Part shown: positions 11,937 to 23,600 of the stretch, piece after piece
Layout: every line of letters begins with the position of its first letter
Numbering within the stretch: position 1 is the stretch's first letter
Assembly (NCBI RefSeq): GCF_905220365.1
Contig: NC_061124.1
Location: 3,164,501 to 3,228,500, forward strand
Reading direction: 5' to 3'
Origin: Vanessa cardui
Lineage: Eukaryota; Arthropoda; Insecta; Lepidoptera; Nymphalidae
DNA: 64,000 nucleotides
Made by a program: the position numbers and the translations under genes
Notes under the pieces: model-generated
The model's database searches: none
Seen by the model: only the letters and a program-made list of their open reading frames with translations
Told to the model about the DNA's origin: nothing

Positions 11937-12508
11937 ATTGTCATACTCTATGCAGTCGAGTAACAGGAGTAACAAGATTGTGTTTGCTCCTTGTAAAACA
12001 TTAATATTTTTCCGTACATACCAAAACATTACAAGATATATATTGAGAAGCAACAGTTAATATCTTAATTTCTTTAAATTTATACTTGAATGATTCCTTG
12101 GCTCCTAGGTTATAGATTGCGCGAATAGCCCTCATATCAAATTTCATTAAATTCGTACAGCGGTTTGGTCCTGAGAAAGTTACTTTCACATTTATATGTA
12201 TTTTGTTCTATTTAATTTACAACATCCACAGGGTCGCAGATGCCCATGCCTATTTTTTCATTTTATATTAAACATTTTGGCGTTTCATATTTTATATTTT
12301 TTACTTAACATCAGCAAATCAGCAGATCTTCGCTGGATTTCATTATTGTATTGTTATATACATTTATTTGTAGTATTTGTAAATTTATTCAATAAGAAAA
12401 ACGAACGAATGCGATGCAAAATCTTGATCCATTTTTACGCCCGAAAACGGCAATACACAAAATGCATTGTAATTTTCCGTCCATATTAGTTATATTGAAT
12501 CACCTATG

Positions 12509-12612
12509 TGTAACAACCCGCATTGGAACAGCGTGGTGGAGTATTCTTCTAAACTTCTCGTCAAAATAGAGGAGGCCTTATCCTATTAGTGAGAAATTTA
12601 CGGGCTGTTACT
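12509..12612 (+). repeat. Truncated, degenerate tRNA-SINE body
   Basis: Forward fragment with 'acccgcattggaacagcgtg' and 'ggaggcctta', matching the body of the SINE family seen at 10195-10506. The tRNA-like head is missing. Confidence 0.5.
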
Positions 12613-13045
12613 ATTAAATTATTATATTATGCTTTTTGATCTCAGATCTCGTGGCTGATGGTGCGCTGTCAAGCAGAGGCGGAAGCAAGCGATGCAGCCG
12701 TCTCAGTGGCGTGGCATGCTTTTATGTTGTGCTAGTGCTACCCCAAATTCAAGATAATGAAATTACGTATTGATAATCTGCATTAGTTTAAATGTATTCA
12801 GAACAATATTATGTTGTGCACAATATAGCACTATCATAACTTTCCAGCCAGTATTCGAAACAAGTCCGAAATGTAGGTACTGAAGGCTCCTCAGTCCTTT
12901 GTGGGCTTAAAAATCATACAATTCGTTGTTATAAGCTATACCATTGGGATATTAATGTAGTATTTTTTTTAATTATCTACGAATACAAACAGAGGTACAA
13001 AATCGATTAATATTAAAATTTATGCAATGTAGTTCAATCATTATC

Positions 13046-13125
13046 AGCCTGATTTTGTCCACTGCTGGACATAGGCCTCTCCAAGTGCACGCCAATGTGG
13101 TCTCTCTCCGGTATCCAGCTGCCTG
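13046..13125 (-). repeat. LINE 3'-tail fragment
   Basis: Carries 'ccactgctggacataggcct', the reverse complement of the tail motif at 430-548. No coding part is seen. Confidence 0.45.
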
Positions 13126-13227
13126 CCTAGCATTACCTGAATAGCATTTTGGCAAGGCAAAATCTTTATACATCTTCATATAAATATTTTCATGTCGGTA
13201 AAACCACAAAACTTAACGAGATACCAA

Positions 13228-13408
13228 ATTGAAATAAAACTAGTTATAACGGCTTTGAATCGCGTATAATATTAACGGGTAGAGTGTACCCGTGACCACG
13301 AACGCTGTAAAGTGCTCGAAACGTCGGGATGTTAAAAATAATTAATATACGCGATTCAAATCCGTTATAACTAGTTTTATTTCAATGTGTAATAATCGCG
13401 AAAATTTA
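13228..13408. mobile_element. MITE family B, copy 2
   Basis: Termini 'ttgaaataaaactagtt' and 'aactagttttatttcaa'. Between them, the central core of copy 1 (6845-7000) recurs with a C-to-T change (gtaaagtgctc versus gtaaagcgctc). The left internal part is longer than in copy 1. No reading frame. Confidence 0.7.
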
Positions 13409-13409
13409 A

Positions 13410-16400
13410 AACAACATTATGAGATACAAAATTCCTTTTCTACGATACGATATTTTCTACATTATGAGATACCAAATCTCTTTTCTATTTTATCCTTCTT
13501 TCTCTTTTTACCATAAATGCTAGACTTCAAAATACAGTAAAAAGAAACACGAAAAGCATATTTTGCCAAATCCAGTATCTGTACGTCCAATTATTCCAAT
13601 TCTGAACAATTTGTACACGTTGAAGATCTACATTTAATCTACGATTCTCATTCTCGAGCGGTTCTGCTAGTGGCATCATCGGATCACACCATTATTCATA
13701 TCCTACTTATCTTATAAATAGCTCAGATGGTGATGCTGGCAGAATCTAGATAACTAATATACATTTACAAGATTATCTTTTCTAAGGTAAAGTTTATGGT
13801 GAAGATTTCCAATTAAAAAATGATGTTATAAATGCTTTTATTTCTCCACAAATATTTACTTTTATGTTTGGCAATACTATTAGATATCTCTGAATTTTTA
13901 AAATATAAATTTAATTAATAATTAAGCGTGACGTAGCAAGATGATGAAACTATAGGAGGTAAGGAAGATAATATTATTTGATTTGATTAACTTTATAGAA
14001 CGATTAGATAAGTTTGGTTTAAATTATTTTTATCAAAATGTGATTTTTTTTCACAGAAAATTTATCAAAATAAAAAATATACACCTAACATAATTTTTTC
14101 CTTAAAATACACCTTGCCTGTTAGTGTACTACTAATTAATAAAGGCAAAGACAAAAAGATCAAATTTATCAAAAATGATAAAATTAGAATATTTTTGAAA
14201 AGCAACGACTGATTGGGCATTTTAAATTCTCACCTAGCGTATTTTGAAACTCTCTTTGTGTCAAAATAAATGTAATTACACTATTTATATCACCCCTCAA
14301 GATACAACTATACGAAGTATTGTTGTTTTTTGAATTTTCACAAAAGTTTTCAATATTAAACTACATTTCAATTGATCATACTGATTTGACAAAAGCAAAG
14401 TGATGTCTTTGCTTTTTGATTCCATACATGAGACAGAGATAGCGATAGTTAATTTTATATTAAATTAATTTAGTGTTGTCATCACTTGCATGTTTGTTAA
14501 ACAAATGTTGTTTTTATAGTAAATCAAACAAGGTCTATTTCAAATCAAATTTATTTTGTTCTATATATAAAAATATTTTCTTATATCTAAAAAATAAAGA
14601 ATAGAATATCAATATAATACTTATTTATATATTATAACAAACGTAAAGTTACAAATTATTGGACGCAATACCATTCTCTCTTTCCTTCAAATTTTTAATA
14701 TAAAAATTATTCGGATCCAGTCAGACCTGCCTTCTCCTTAATTGCGACATTCACACCTCTCTTCTGATAATAAAATATATATAATTGCAAAATAAAATCA
14801 AAAGTTTACCTCTTTGCCTTACAATCTTTTTAAATTTTAAAAATCAATGTATTTTTTTTTAATTTTTGACAAATACTAAAGAAATTTTTGTAAAGTACAA
14901 GATCTTAATAATAAATCCTATTATTATCAGTTCAAAACTTTTTAGAAGAAAATCATAAAGTATGGAAAATGCAACTTGTTGTAATTTAAAATATAATGAA
15001 AAATGATACGTCAAAAACAAAACTATTAATATAATTCCAAAGATTCAGAGATGAAAATATGTCTTTCATGTTATATAATCTGTCCTGTGTTGACTTCAAG
15101 TTGCAATAATTTTTATTCCATAACTTTACACATCAAGATAATGTATATCGGCGTTTTGCGTTGAGAAAATAAACTGAATCACATATATAAATCTCAAAAC
15201 TTGATCTAAACTAAGAGCTAGTCCACATTGGAGATTTTTCACTTGTAAAAAGTTGTAGTCAAATTTGAAAATGTAAAGACCAGTTTGACCGACCAAATTT
15301 AATTTTCAATTTTTTTTATTATCTGACGTAACTTAATAATAACTTTACAAATTATCCCAAGTCCGCACAAATGCATTTTATTTCTTTACACGGTATAATG
15401 TAGTAAAAATCTTCAATGTGTATTAACTGTAACGTAGCGTTCATGTGGCACATAGTTTTCAAAACATTTTATTATTATTACTAATATTATATGAGCTCAA
15501 TTATTAAAACTAAAACATAAATCGAAGTACTTGTGCCCTTATGATACTATTTAATCTTTAAAAACTATTATTTATATTAACTTGGCTTGCATTGTATTGT
15601 ATACTATTTACTATTTATATAATTAAGGGAATATCTAGTTTGTTGATATGACATATTATTAATATAAATAGCCCTGTTTGTGTATTGTGTAAAAAAAGGA
15701 AAATCTACTTTTGACTCTGCATAAATTTTCAATTTATACGTATAATCAGTTCTAACTGAATTAAAAAAAATCTTTAAAAAAAAATTTCAATTAAAAAATT
15801 CTAAACTGTATTGTAACTTAGTCTACAACAGTTTTCTTTTATCTATGTTACAATTATGCTAAGATATTTTACTACTATTCTTAATACTAAAATTTTATTA
15901 CTAAAATAATATTTTCATCAAAAACTATTGCAACAAAACAAAAGATATGCTTTTAGCAATTTTTCTCCTAATATAATGGGCAGTGTATTACTGGTTTCGA
16001 TAGCTGTCATTCATCAGCTACATAAAGTGCGTAAACGAAGCATAAAGTTTAAAATATACATTTTTTTTATCAAACGAAAAAATCTTTATGCCAAGTATTG
16101 CACGAAATAAAAATTAAAAAAAAATTATAAGTAAACATTCATATATATACATTTTTATAATAATTAAAGACGGAAAAACATATTTTAATTCCATTAAGGG
16201 CATGTAGATATTTATCTTATAGACACTCAATAAAACAGAGCTAATCAAAGGTTTCACCTTCTCACTTAAACTAATATAAACATTACATTATTCATTAAGT
16301 AACTTAAACGAAATGGCAATGATTACAATGGGCAATATTTATCCCGCCTATGGTTATAACTTAACCAAATATATATTTCTATATATAAGGATGTCTAATT

Positions 16401-17681
16401 GAAGACATTGATAAAAGCGTTAAAAATATGCACACCATGTTTATCTGTTGACAATAATCTTGATTGTCTGTGATAGTTACACTATTCTTTTCTTTGCAAA
16501 TCTCTAAAGATTTGTACACGATTGAAAAATCATAAATTGACAACTGTTAAAGCGGGAAATCATTAAGCTGTATAGTACATGTCTTTGCCATATTGATCAG
16601 AAAAATTAAGCAAAGAATTAAATCTTGTTTTCTGTCGTTGACAATCAGAATATCAGGATTGCAATTAAATAATATTTTTTGGTTAAGTTATTAACGCTAA
16701 GGTGTACTATACTTAATAAACACCTTTTTTTTTTTTAAAATACATACAATTACAAATCCTAAGACAGTCACAGACCGTCGCGTATAAAATTACAAAAATT
16801 ACATATGTCACTTTTTTATAAGTATCCAAATCTAGTTTTTTTTAATATCAACATCATTTACATATAAAAAAAAATAAAAGACAACAATATTCTCTATCAT
16901 ATACATTGACAGAATAATTTGCGCTCAAGTAGCGTTTTTAATCGCCGTAACAGATAAAAAAAGAAAATTTAAATATATACATTGGATCGACAGCGGTTGT
17001 TGGCAAGTTTTTTTATGAATTATCGTTTTAAGAAAAACCTCCTTTGAATTATAAAAATATGAATACGATGGATTTGTATATTATTGTCATCGCAACAATT
17101 TAACATTGCTCATTTTTTTTACGTTAAAAATTGGTATTTATTTATGGTTTGATATAAAAAGGAAGATCGTTGGAAGTTTATAAGTGTTCATTTTCGCACA
17201 CAAATCTTATAATTTCTGCGACAAATCGATAAGAATCATTCAGTCAGTTCATTTTATTGTTATTAATTGTTCCCGTCGCCTTATTGATAGAATATTCTAG
17301 TTAAATATGGCAGTGTCTGTTATTGAGATAATCCCATTACAAAATAATACGAATACATATAAATACATGCTGTAGAGCACGAAGGATTTTATGAGAGCAA
17401 TAGATATATTAAAAAAATAAATGCATTATAATATCCGAGTTTACAAAATTACATTATAATTACAAAATACACTTATACAAGCAAATATTTATATTAATGT
17501 TCATGAAAGCAGTCTTTGATTCAAGGCCAAATTATACTTGGGCTTAGTTATAAAAGGCAATATAGTGATATCACTTCAGCGTTACTTGTCTTTCTTGAGA
17601 ACTAATGTTTACAAAATTCGAAGTAATTATGCTTATAGCATTGTTATCTTGAGCAATGTTTTTCATCCCCACTCCAAATGG
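13410..17681 (-). other. AT-rich, repeat-poor stretch; may hold the Hr39 3' UTR
   Basis: No coding exon and almost no interspersed repeat are seen, unlike the flanking regions. On the minus strand AATAAA occurs at about 17253-17258, some 425 bases past the Hr39 stop, with more such signals further on. How far the 3' UTR extends cannot be decided from sequence alone. Confidence 0.3.
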
Positions 17682-20600
17682 TCAATGGTCGCCTCTCAGA
17701 AGTTCCATGAGGAGATTGAAGCTCGGACCCTCACCGTCCTTGCCCTTATTAGCCGGGTTAAGCATTTCCTTTCCGACTTGCATGAAAAACTGCAACAATG
17801 TGAAAAATTTTACTCAGAGTGACTGAAATCACTTTTTTGGGATTTGTGGGTAGGTAACAATCACTCATTAAATATACTACCGCTTAACAACAGTGCCCAG
17901 TATTGCTGTGTTCCGGTTTGAAAGGCAAGTGAGCCAGTGTAACTACAGGCACAAGGGACATAACATCTTAGTTCTCAAGGTTGGTGCACCGGTATTGTAA
18001 GGAATGGTTAATATTTCTTATAGTACTATTGTCTATGCGCTGTGGTGACTTAACATCAGCGAGCATTTAATCCGTCCGCCTATCATAAAAAAAAAGAAAT
18101 TGTGTTTATGTAACTGAAAAGCTAAGCTGTACAAAATAAATACATTCAATACTATATATTAAAAGTAACACATGTAAGTATGCTCTACTTTATACAGCCA
18201 CATATAAAAACTATTTCGATTAAATAAAACAGCCTAAACCTATAAAACTAAAATATTTAGATTTGTTAGGACTACAAGGCATTGTTTGGATCTCGTTAAA
18301 TATTAAAAACCAACTAACGGTCACGCCTTTTGATTCATGTGTTGAAAAAATGTTTTTTTTTTTTTTTTTTAATTAACTACAAAGCGTCGTTACCTGGCAG
18401 GTTCGTTGTAACTCGGGTATACGAAGGAGCAGTTCGCCAAACTTGGCGGGCGTGTCGGGCGAGTGCGTCGCGGTGTACGCCTGCAGCGCTGCGAGCGCTT
18501 TCTCTTGGGACGCTCGCACTTTTTCCGCTTCACGCAATTCCGGTGCGTCTGAATACAAAAAAATGTTTCATACAAAACAATATATATTTTTCTAAAGTCT
18601 CTATTCTGTTTATAATAATTCAAGAATCATTAAGTACCTGTACTTATGTACATTACATTAGTATCCATTACATAAGTCATCATTCTCTGCCCTTATCCCA
18701 ATATTATTTGGAGTCGGCGCAGCATGTCTTATTCTTCCATACTTCTCTGTCAGACGTCATCTCACAAGTAACATTATTTCTAACCATATCCTCTTTCACA
18801 CAATCCATCCATCGTTTCCTTGCTCCTCGAAAACTCGCCCTCTACCTTTATATCCGTCCACATCCATGCTCAAGGTAGTAGTGGTAGTAGTATCCAGTAC
18901 ATAAGTAAGCTAATATAATTCTTATTTCTATAACGAGAGTAGATGATAATAAATTTAACATACAATAACAAACATCTCATATTATTTTGTTACGCCTATC
19001 GGATTTTCTTGCACATACATAATTATAAAAAAAAGCATTATTTATGACATTTTTGTTTTAATTCTGTATTTTGAATATTTACCTGAAGTGAGTAATACAA
19101 TAACTTTGAGAGCGACGTATTCATATCGGTCCACTCGCAACCTCCTCAAGTGATCCGTGAAACTCAGCATTCGTTCTATGCACGGTGTCAAACCATACCT
19201 ACAACAAAAACGATGATTATATTATTTTCATGAGAAATGAAAAAACTACATGCATAATAGTAAATAGTAGACTGACGCAATCATGTATAATCTGTATTTA
19301 GTACAAAAACCAATCACCGAAGTATTTTAATGTAATAAATCTTTAGAGTGTATCAGTAATTTTATATCAAGTTGTGAATGTTCTAAAAAGTATGTATATT
19401 TTCCTTTCTAAAACTAAAATACAATATTAAGACATCTTTAACATAGCGTTACAAAGATACAAATTAATAGATGCACAAAATGTCACTTCAAAGACATGTG
19501 CGACTAAATCCTAAAGAGGGATCGCCAGGATAATGAGAGATTAGGTCAATAGGCTAATTGACAATGCGAAAAATAAATTGTGAATTATTGTAATCAGTGT
19601 ATATTATGACTTTAAAAATGGTTATTTACTAACGAAACTTGAAAATAATACTTAATTTATTTAAAAATCCGTAATTAAAAGTGCATTTTTTCAAACGACC
19701 AAAAAGGCTACTGATTGGCCGGGCTTATGATGAAGTCACTTTCTTGTAAACCTTGCTTTTCTACTATATGTACCGCAGATTAAAATACAAGAAAGTGACG
19801 TCACCGACCCCATTGCAGCGCCATATTGTCCAAGTAGCTATTTTGCGCGCTATTTAAATATGGAATGTTTAATATGACATTTTTCGGCAAATATGTACTA
19901 GAAATAAAAAAAAAACAACTTTTACCGGGTTCCTTAACTTCTACTAAATGATATAAAATTGATTTTAAAAACCAGTCAAATAGCCTATTGCGCCATATTG
20001 TCCAAGTAGCGTTTTAGCGCGCTATTTAAATATGGAATGTTTAATATGATATTTTTCGGTAAATATGCCCAAGAAATAAAAAAACAACCTTTACTGGGTT
20101 CCTTAACTTCTACTAAATAATATAAAATAGATTTTAAAAACTAGTCAAATAGCCTATTGAGATAAAAGCGTGACTGACTTGGCGCTCTGGTGCAGCGTGA
20201 TCCCGCGGCCGCCGCCCACGCGCACCTCGCCCGGCGTGCTCACGCCGCGGTAGCAGCACGACAGCACTAGCAGCTCGCACCAGCTGTTAATCAGCAGGCA
20301 GATCTGGTCGTCGATCTGAAACAGACAACCAGTGACAACCGCTACTGGAGTAGAGCTAGCTTTCATTGATACAAATACTGTCAATAATTTTGATTTATTT
20401 ATTCATATAAGAGTCGAGACGGCCCAGTGGTTAGAACGCGTGCATCTTAACCGATGATTGCGGGTTCAAACCCAGGCAAGCATCGCTGGAGTACAGGTAG
20501 CTTTCATTGCTTTTATCGATACAAATACTGTCAATCATTTTGATTTATTTATTCATATAAGAGTCAAGATGGCCCAGTGGTTAGAACGCGTGCATCTTAA

Positions 20601-23600
20601 CTCAAAAACTAGTATAGTACTACACAACATAGATGTAGCATCGGCAGAGTAGAGTAGAGGTAGCTTTCATTGCTTTTATTGATACAAATACTGTCAATAA
20701 TTTTGATTTATTTATTCATATAAGGGTCAAGATGGCCCAGTGGTTAGAACGCGTGCATCTTAACTCAAAAACTAGTATAGTACTACACAACATAGATGTA
20801 CCATCGGCAGAGTAGAGTAGAGGTAGCTTTCATTGCTTTTATCGATACAAATACTGTCAATAATTTTGATTTATTTATTCAAATAAGAGTCGAGATGGCC
20901 CAGTGGTTAGAACGCGTGCATCTTAACCGATGATTGCGCGTTCAAACCGAGGCAAGCATCGCTGATTCATGTGCTTAATTTGTCTTTATAATTCATCTCG
21001 TGCTCAGCGGTGAAGGAAAACGTCGTGAGGAAACTTACATGTGACAAATTTCATAGAAATTTTGCCACATGTGTATTCCTGTTGTTGTTGTATTCATATA
21101 ATATAATATGATCCATTATGTCTACCGAAGCAAACATTAGTTATCCATTTCGCGCATACGCACAACAGTTAAATAAATTCAAAAGACGTTTTGGTTTATT
21201 TAACATAAATGATCAAATAGTTTAGCTCTTACGCTTATCATATTTAAATTTATTTTAAACATGTCCGCCACTCCGAGATTATTAAACAATTAATAGAAGT
21301 TTCAGTTTCAGAAGGTCATATCACAAAATGTCACAGCCTAGTATTAACATCACCAATTTTATTATATTATTAAAAATGCTTACCGAAATGTTTTTAAAGA
21401 GCGGCAAACTCTTGCACCACTTGACGATCTTGTATAGCCTGTGGTCCGCGATGTTGCACAGGTCGGCGAGGAAGTCGGCGCTGGAGTTCTGCGCCGTGAT
21501 GCCGCTGGCGGCCAGCAGCGGGTTGGCTGACGGGCTGCCCGACGACTTGCTCATCCGGCTCAGCTCCGACTCGTTGTATTGCCACAAATGTTCCACGTCC
21601 ATTATTTCCTGAATTATCAAAGTATAACCTCAAATTACATTCTTTAAAAACCAATACATAGTATGAAACGACGTCGCTTATCGCTGCCTGTCAGAGACAG
21701 AGAACATATAACCTCAAATTACATTCTTTAAAAATCAATACCTATTATGAAACGACGTCGCTTATCGCTGCCTGTCAGAGACAGAGAACATATAACCTCA
21801 AATTACATTCTTTAAAAATCAATACCTATTATGAAACGACGTCGCTTATCGCTGCCTGTCAGAGACAGAGAACATATAACCTCAAATTACATTCTTTAAA
21901 AACCAATACATAGTATGAAACAACGTCGCTTATCGCTGCCTGTCAGAGACAGAAAACATACATAGGGATGTATGTTTAGATCTTTAAGATTACGCTTTAT
22001 ATTTTATTAGAAAGTGTTTTGAGAGGATTATTTTTGTATATAATATATGGACAGTATATATAGTAAAGAAACTCTGATAATTTTAGAAGTTTCTAATGTG
22101 ATGTCGTTAATAAACATATTCTGTGTAATATCAGTATTGCACCCGTGCGAAGTTGCGATGGATCGCTAGTGTAAAATAAGCTCAAAAACTATAAAAATTA
22201 AATAGAGTACATTAAAAAAATAAGACTATAATTACTTGTAATAATGGCGGTATGTCAGGCGTGAGTCGGCTGTTGCTTGATTCTCCTCGACTGGTATACG
22301 ATCCTGGACCATTTACCTGATAAGAAAAATAAATGTTTATTAACACCACTATACGTACTAGAAACAAAACAGATACAAAAAAAATATCAAAATAGCAAGC
22401 ATCTTATACATTTATCCAGCACAACCAAGGAGAAAAAACGAATAAGAGCTTAAGACAGATAGATAGAAAATATCTGTATAATAATTTATTTCAGTAATAA
22501 TGTACATTGTAAATAGAAAGAACGACTTTAAATAATGTCGCTGCATTTAGTATAGTACGACGCAACTTAGATAGCATCGACAAAATTCGTAAAACCGATC
22601 TATACACAATTTGTTTTTCTGACGGTATCATTAAAAAAATATATAATATCACTGTGTCATGACTCATTTATTTATTTTCCAATCAAAATACTACAAAAAC
22701 AAAAACAGCCTGTAAATTCCCACTGCTGGGCTAAAGGCCTCCTCTCCCTTTGAGGAGAAGGTAAAACATATTCCACCACGCTGTTCCAATGCGGGTTGGT
22801 GGAATACACAAATGGCAGAATTTCTATGAAATTTGTCACATGCAGGTTTCCTCACGATGTTTTCCTTCACCGCTGAGCACGAGATGAATTATAAAGACAA
22901 ATTAAGCACATAAATCAGCGGTGCTTGCCTGGGTTTTAACGCAATCATCGGTTAAGATGCACGCGTTCTAACCACTGGGCCATCTCGACTCTTGTTAGTA
23001 TATGGTATAATGGTAATAAATAGTGCACCCGTTATATTACCTGAAGTGTAACACGATAAGGATTCACGTTTCTTTTTGTCCTACATGCAGACACATTTTA
23101 CATAATGCATATGTAACGCGTTGCGTTCTAACCACTGAGCCATCTCGACTCATCAAAGTACTAAATACGTCATAAATAGTCTACTAGAGATAGGTATAGT
23201 TACGTGTGCACTCACGCAGGTGAGGCTGGAGGCGTGGCGCAGCGTGGCGGGCGCGTGCGCGGACAGCAGCGAGCCCGTGGACGCCGCGCCCGACAGCGTG
23301 TACGAGCACTGGTACGTCGAGCGCCCGCCGCGCGTCCTGTCTTCCCGAATCGCTGTAACGCAACATCCATGTTCATACAACACTTTATTACAACAACAAC
23401 AACAACAACAACTCCCTTTTGAGAAAAAGATTTTGGAACACATTCCACCAATGCTGTTTGGTGGAATACACATGTGGCAGAATTTCTAAGAACGTCACAT
23501 GCAAGTTTCCTCGCGATGTTTTCCGTCACCGCCGTGCACGAAATGAATTATAAACACAAATTAATATTTAGTAGTGCTTGCCTGCGTTTGGACCCGCAAT

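Noticed and set aside
18330..18878. Longest open frame of the window, 182 codons on the plus strand
   Set aside because: It runs antisense through Hr39 exon 15 and then into an RTE-like repeat tail. It has no family similarity.
21623..21958. CRISPR-like regular repeats
   Set aside because: The 84-bp units are directly adjacent with no spacers, and the DNA is animal nuclear. It is a minisatellite.
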